DNA of 64,000 nucleotides from Hyphomicrobiales bacterium (GTDB lineage Bacteria > Pseudomonadota > Alphaproteobacteria > Rhizobiales > Rhizobiaceae): contig UBQX01000011.1 of assembly GCA_900467685.1 (NCBI GenBank), forward strand, positions 124,001 to 188,000, read 5' to 3'. Below, piece after piece: positions 58,522 through 64,000 of the stretch. The translations under genes were made by a program, and so were the position numbers. Under the pieces are notes generated by a model that saw only the letters and a list, made by a program, of their open reading frames with translations, made no database searches and had not been told where the DNA came from. Positions within the stretch are counted from its first letter, which is position 1, and each line of letters opens with the position of its first letter.

Positions 58522-59630
58522 TGACATCCGGGTTCTCGCTGGAAAAACGCGGCTTCGAAGATCTGGCCGGGTGGGGCGAGGACGACCCTCGGGAACTGAT
58601 TGCCGCGCTCCGGCGATGCCGGGCGCATATTCTGAACAGGAAGCCGTATAAAGCCGGCGCTCTCGGCATACAGGCCGAAGAGCTGCTGCCGGCGATGGAT
58701 GCAGCGGAAGCACTTGGAGCCGCTGCATCTGCGCAAGCAGCCCGATCCTTTTTCGAGAATCACTTCATCCCCTTCTTCATTCGCCGCGCCGATGGCGGCA
58801 ATGGTTTTGTCACCGCCTTTTACGAACCCGATGTGGAAGTGTCGGACACCCCCGACGAGACCTGGCGCTACCCATTCTACAGCCGCCCCGACGATCTGAT
58901 CGACCTGGATGACACAAACCGCCCGGCGGCGATGGACCGTTCCTACATGTTCGGGCATCTGCGTGACGGCGAGGTCTGCGAATATCCCGACCGCAAGGCC
59001 ATCGATCTCGGATATCTGGCTGGCCGTGGTCTGGAAATCGCCTGGGCGAAATCCAAGGCAGACGTTTTCTTTACCCATGTCCAGGGCGCAGGCCGGCTTA
59101 CCTTCCGTGATGGCTCGGTCAAGCGTATTACCTATGCAGCCAAGGCCGGCCACCCTTTCACCGGTATTGGCCGCCATCTCGTAGATACGGGAGAAATCGA
59201 TCCGGCAAAAATCTCGATGGGCGCGATCCGCGAGTGGCTTGCGAACAATCCCGACCGCGCGGACGAAACCTATTGGCGCAACCGCTCCTACATTTTCTTC
59301 CGCGAGGAGGACATCGGCGATCCCGCACTCGGACCCGTCGCGGCCGCCAAGGTGCAGATGACGCCCGGCCGTTCGCTGGCCGTCGATCGCAGCATCCACA
59401 CCTTCGGCTGTCCCTTCTATATCGAGAGCGAAAGCCTGACCCGGCTGGACGCCGGCGAGCCGTTCCGCCGCCTGATGCTGGCGCTCGATACTGGCACTGC
59501 GATCGTGGGGCCCGCCCGTGGCGATATCTTCACCGGTTCTGGCGCGGAGGCTGGAGACCTGGCGGGTTCGGTTCGCAACGATGCAAACTTCTTCATCCTC
59601 GTCCCCAAGGTCGCTGCGGAGCGCTACTGA
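58521..59630 (+). CDS. mltA: Membrane-bound lytic transglycosylase A (MltA)
   Basis: A 369-residue MltA protein with the MltA beta-barrel (about 90-260) and a C-terminal 3D domain containing the catalytic Asp in LALDTGTAIVGPARGDIFTGSG. It cleaves peptidoglycan glycan strands. The sequence begins MTSGFSLEKRGFEDLAGW with no signal peptide or lipobox, so how it reaches the periplasm is unclear. ATG 58521 shares a base with the tim44 stop; GTG 58518 is the alternative. Confidence 0.88.
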   Translation: MTSGFSLEKRGFEDLAGWGEDDPRELIAALRRCRAHILNRKPYKAGALGIQAEELLPAMDAAEALGAAASAQAARSFFENHFIPFFIRRADGGNGFVTAFYEPDVEVSDTPDETWRYPFYSRPDDLIDLDDTNRPAAMDRSYMFGHLRDGEVCEYPDRKAIDLGYLAGRGLEIAWAKSKADVFFTHVQGAGRLTFRDGSVKRITYAAKAGHPFTGIGRHLVDTGEIDPAKISMGAIREWLANNPDRADETYWRNRSYIFFREEDIGDPALGPVAAAKVQMTPGRSLAVDRSIHTFGCPFYIESESLTRLDAGEPFRRLMLALDTGTAIVGPARGDIFTGSGAEAGDLAGSVRNDANFFILVPKVAAERY

Positions 59631-59631
59631 G

Positions 59632-60183
59632 ATGGCGACGAAGAAAACCATGTCGTCCGAAGACCGCATTCTCTGGGGGAAGGTCGCACGTTCGGTCCGC
59701 GCGCTGCCCGGTCGGATGGACTTCCTCGAAGAATTTGAACCGCAGATGCTGGAAGAGACAGTCCCGGCGGGGGGCGTGCCTATCTTCAACGTCAATGACG
59801 CTGCCGCCGCCACGCCGGCCGGCAAGAAGCCCGATCATCGGCATCACCCGATCGAGCGCCCGGTGCAGAAGAAGATCGCCAAGGGTCGCCTGCAGCTTGA
59901 GGCGCGCATCGACCTTCATGGTCTGGTGCAGAGCGAGGCGCATGCCATGCTGCTCGGCTTTCTCGTCCACGCGCACGAGCGCGGGCTGCGCCATGTCCTG
60001 GTCATTACCGGCAAGGGCTCTTCCATGGGCAGCGAGGGCGCGTTGAAGCGTGCCGTCCCCATGTGGTTTTCGAAGCCGGAATTCCGCTTCCTGATCTCCG
60101 GCTACGAGACGGCGAGCCGCGGCCATGGCGGCGACGGCGCTCTTTACGTCAGGCTCGCCCGCAAGCCAGGGGACAAATCATGA
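59632..60183 (+). CDS. Smr-domain protein
   Basis: A 183-residue protein whose C-terminal half is an Smr (small MutS-related) domain: RIDLHGLVQSEAHAML, then HVLVITGKGSS and a final GGDGALYVRL. Smr domains are nicking endonucleases or RNA-binding modules; here the function is unknown. The start at 59632 is one base after the mltA stop; the stop overlaps the XRE gene by four bases (ATGA). Confidence 0.87.
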   Translation: MATKKTMSSEDRILWGKVARSVRALPGRMDFLEEFEPQMLEETVPAGGVPIFNVNDAAAATPAGKKPDHRHHPIERPVQKKIAKGRLQLEARIDLHGLVQSEAHAMLLGFLVHAHERGLRHVLVITGKGSSMGSEGALKRAVPMWFSKPEFRFLISGYETASRGHGGDGALYVRLARKPGDKS

Positions 60184-60548
60184 CGCCATTCGGCGAGGCG
60201 ATGCGGGAACTGCGCCGCAAGAAAGGCGTCACGCAGAAGGAGATGGCGACCGCGCTTGGCGTATCGCAGGCCTATCTCTCGGCGCTGGAGCATGGAAACC
60301 GCAGCGCCCCGAGCTTCGATTTCATCCAGCGGGTCGCCGGCTATTTCAACATCATCTGGGATGATCTCGAAGACCTGATGCGGGTTGCCGGTCTCTCGCA
60401 TCCACGCGTTGTCATCGACACGGCAGGACTTGACGCAGCCTATACCGCGCTTGCCAACCGGCTGGCCCACGAGATCAGAAACCTCGATCGCGAGACCGTT
60501 GCCGCCATCGATGCGATGCTGGACCAGGCGAGCCGGCAAAGGGGCTAA
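60180..60548 (+). CDS. XRE-family HTH regulator
   Basis: A 122-residue protein with an N-terminal XRE helix-turn-helix (about 5-65, VTQKEMATALGVSQAYLSALEHGN). The remaining 50 residues form a small helical tail, possibly for dimerisation. It overlaps the Smr gene by four bases and precedes gyrB by about 200 bp, so it could regulate this operon or gyrB. The target is unknown. Confidence 0.88.
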   Translation: MTPFGEAMRELRRKKGVTQKEMATALGVSQAYLSALEHGNRSAPSFDFIQRVAGYFNIIWDDLEDLMRVAGLSHPRVVIDTAGLDAAYTALANRLAHEIRNLDRETVAAIDAMLDQASRQRG

Positions 60549-60596
60549 AAAAGCCCGAAGAACTGCCGCTTTCCGGGGAAAAGCGGTCCCGCAGGT

Positions 60597-60624
60597 TTGG
60601 CTTGAACGCCAAAGTGCCTATATT
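60597..60624 (+). promoter_or_regulatory. Candidate gyrB promoter
   Basis: TTGGCT (60597-60602), 16 bp and TATATT (60619-60624) lie about 130 bp upstream of gyrB. The -35 region is part of a small dyad TTGGC-TTGAAC-GCCAA. DNA gyrase promoters are often supercoiling-sensitive, but that cannot be read here. Confidence 0.4.
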
Positions 60625-60755
60625 CGAAATGATAAATTCATGGTGATTCGGGCAAGGCGCCGCAGATCGTGCGCCCTGCCCAGAAACCGGCGGAATGGGT
60701 GCCTATTCAAGGCTTGCCCGCCGCATCGGTCGCCGGTTCATCTGGGAAAGTTTAA

Positions 60756-63194
<2,439 letters not shown>

Positions 63195-63228
63195 TCGGAT
63201 CTGGAATCCGGCTCAGAATCTGGAAAAC

Positions 63229-63263
63229 AAAAGCCCGCCCCGAGTTGTCGAGGCGGGCTTTTT
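63229..63263. terminator. Bidirectional terminator between gyrB and the nitroreductase gene
   Basis: A stem AAAAGCCCGCC/GGCGGGCTTTT with an inner CGA-GTTG-TCG loop is followed by T-runs on both strands. It ends the gyrB and nitroreductase transcripts. Confidence 0.92.
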
Positions 63264-63280
63264 CGTTGGTCGATCAGGGA

Positions 63281-63862
63281 TCAGGCGACGAAGACGCCGT
63301 TGCCTGCAATCGCGGAAAGCGGCTTGCGCGGGCTCGGACCTTCACGCTCCTGCAGGCGCTCGGGCAGGGCTTCCTTTTCGCCCCGCGTGCCGATGGCAAC
63401 GCCAACTTCCAGACGGAAGGATGACGGAACGTTGAACACTTCCATTGCCTTGTCATGCAGAACGCCGCCCATCGCATGGGCGTGGTAACCGAGCAGATGC
63501 GCCTGCAGGGCGAGCGACATCCAGGCGGCGCCAGCGTCGAAGGCATGGCTGTAGAAGGGCTTCTCCTCGCCCGAATCGGACGTCACCGTCTTCTGCGAGA
63601 AGATGAAGACGAGAGCCGACGCGTTCTTCGCCCACATCGCGTTGAACTCGATCAGTGCAGAAGTGAGCTTTTCAAATTCCGGCGTGTCGCGATGTGCATA
63701 GACGAAGCGCCAGGGCTGGGCGTTCATAGCGGATGGGGCAAAGCGTGCAGCTTCGAGGATCGTCATCAGATCCTTGTCGGAGATAGCTTGCGGAACGAAG
63801 GAGCGGGGAGACCAGCGGGCGGTAAAGAGGGGATCGACGGGGAATTCTGTCTGACGCGACAT
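63281..63862 (-). CDS. Nitroreductase family protein
   Basis: A 193-residue FMN-dependent nitroreductase fold: RWSPRSFVPQAISD (FMN-phosphate contact), APSAMNAQPWRFVYA near residue 42, and a late GTRGEKE. The family reduces nitroaromatics, quinones or unknown substrates. The start is at 63862. No terminator other than the shared one with gyrB is needed. About 140 bases to the window end hold no further gene that I can support. Confidence 0.85.
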   Translation of the reverse strand: MSRQTEFPVDPLFTARWSPRSFVPQAISDKDLMTILEAARFAPSAMNAQPWRFVYAHRDTPEFEKLTSALIEFNAMWAKNASALVFIFSQKTVTSDSGEEKPFYSHAFDAGAAWMSLALQAHLLGYHAHAMGGVLHDKAMEVFNVPSSFRLEVGVAIGTRGEKEALPERLQEREGPSPRKPLSAIAGNGVFVA

Positions 63863-64000
63863 AACGATTTGCCTTGTCTTGATGTGAAGCCTTGGGGTGA
63901 ATGACGTTTGAAAACTGCCTCATGAACGCCGGCGGGAGGAGCCGGTACGAGGCACGCGGACCTTAGAGCCATTCCTTTGAAGTGGGAAGAGTGTTGCAGT

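Overview
The window is chromosomal DNA from an alphaproteobacterium of the Rhizobiaceae (Rhizobium, Agrobacterium, Ensifer or Ciceribacter type). The evidence is a cyclic beta-1,2-glucan synthase gene (chvB/ndvB) next to its exporter (chvA/ndvA), an ExpR-like LuxR regulator between ndvA and pyruvate carboxylase, HemJ-type heme synthesis, TrcR (DUF1013), a DUF1674 protein, and the order rsmG-parA-parB / mnmG-mnmE-rho-hemJ-hemE / maf-aroE-coaE-dnaQ-secB, which is typical of an alphaproteobacterial chromosome origin. I cannot fix the genus. I saw no rRNA, tRNA, CRISPR array, insertion sequence, prophage or defence island.

Layout. From 0 to 6.4 kb: the 3' part of a molybdenum hydroxylase large subunit, yjdM, an atypical SDR divergent from a LysR regulator, an MFS transporter and an L,D-transpeptidase. 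From 6.5 to 20 kb: an OmpR-type response regulator, an HTH-less cNMP-domain protein, and the cyclic glucan locus (chvB facing ndvA across a strong bidirectional terminator), followed by expR. From 20 to 33 kb: pyc, rpmF, mtgA, ispA-hisC, purH, a heparinase-like gene, rsmB and htpX. From 33 to 44 kb: a DUF1674 protein, a secreted nuclease-like protein, acsA, trcR, prpE, a YggS protein and leuS-lptE-holA. From 44 to 53 kb, all on the minus strand: the parB-parA-rsmG-mnmG-mnmE, rho and hemJ-hemE groups. From 53.19 to 53.78 kb: the probable origin of replication. From 53.8 to 63.2 kb: maf, aroE-coaE-dnaQ, secB and fxsA (both reversed), then tim44-mltA-smr-xre and gyrB. A nitroreductase gene ends the window.

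How the genes work together. ChvB makes and ChvA exports periplasmic cyclic beta-1,2-glucans; the neighbouring ExpR homologue would tie this region to quorum sensing. The 44-54 kb block is the replication and segregation control region. It has an oriC with a perfect DnaA box plus several one-mismatch boxes and five GANTC (CcrM) sites, the ParA/ParB segregation proteins, and five parS-like palindromes spread from 5.9 to 54.4 kb. One parS is a perfect 14-mer inside rsmG. Each of the other four differs by a base change that creates a GANTC methylation site in one arm. Genes on both sides of 53.4 kb mostly point away from it, as expected for leading-strand coding.

Most of the window is conserved housekeeping and I did not find a clearly new multi-gene system. 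The most interesting material is non-coding: the parS/GANTC coincidence, the oriC architecture with a small well-initiated ORF across it, and several long perfect palindromes at promoters (trcR, the response regulator, pyc).
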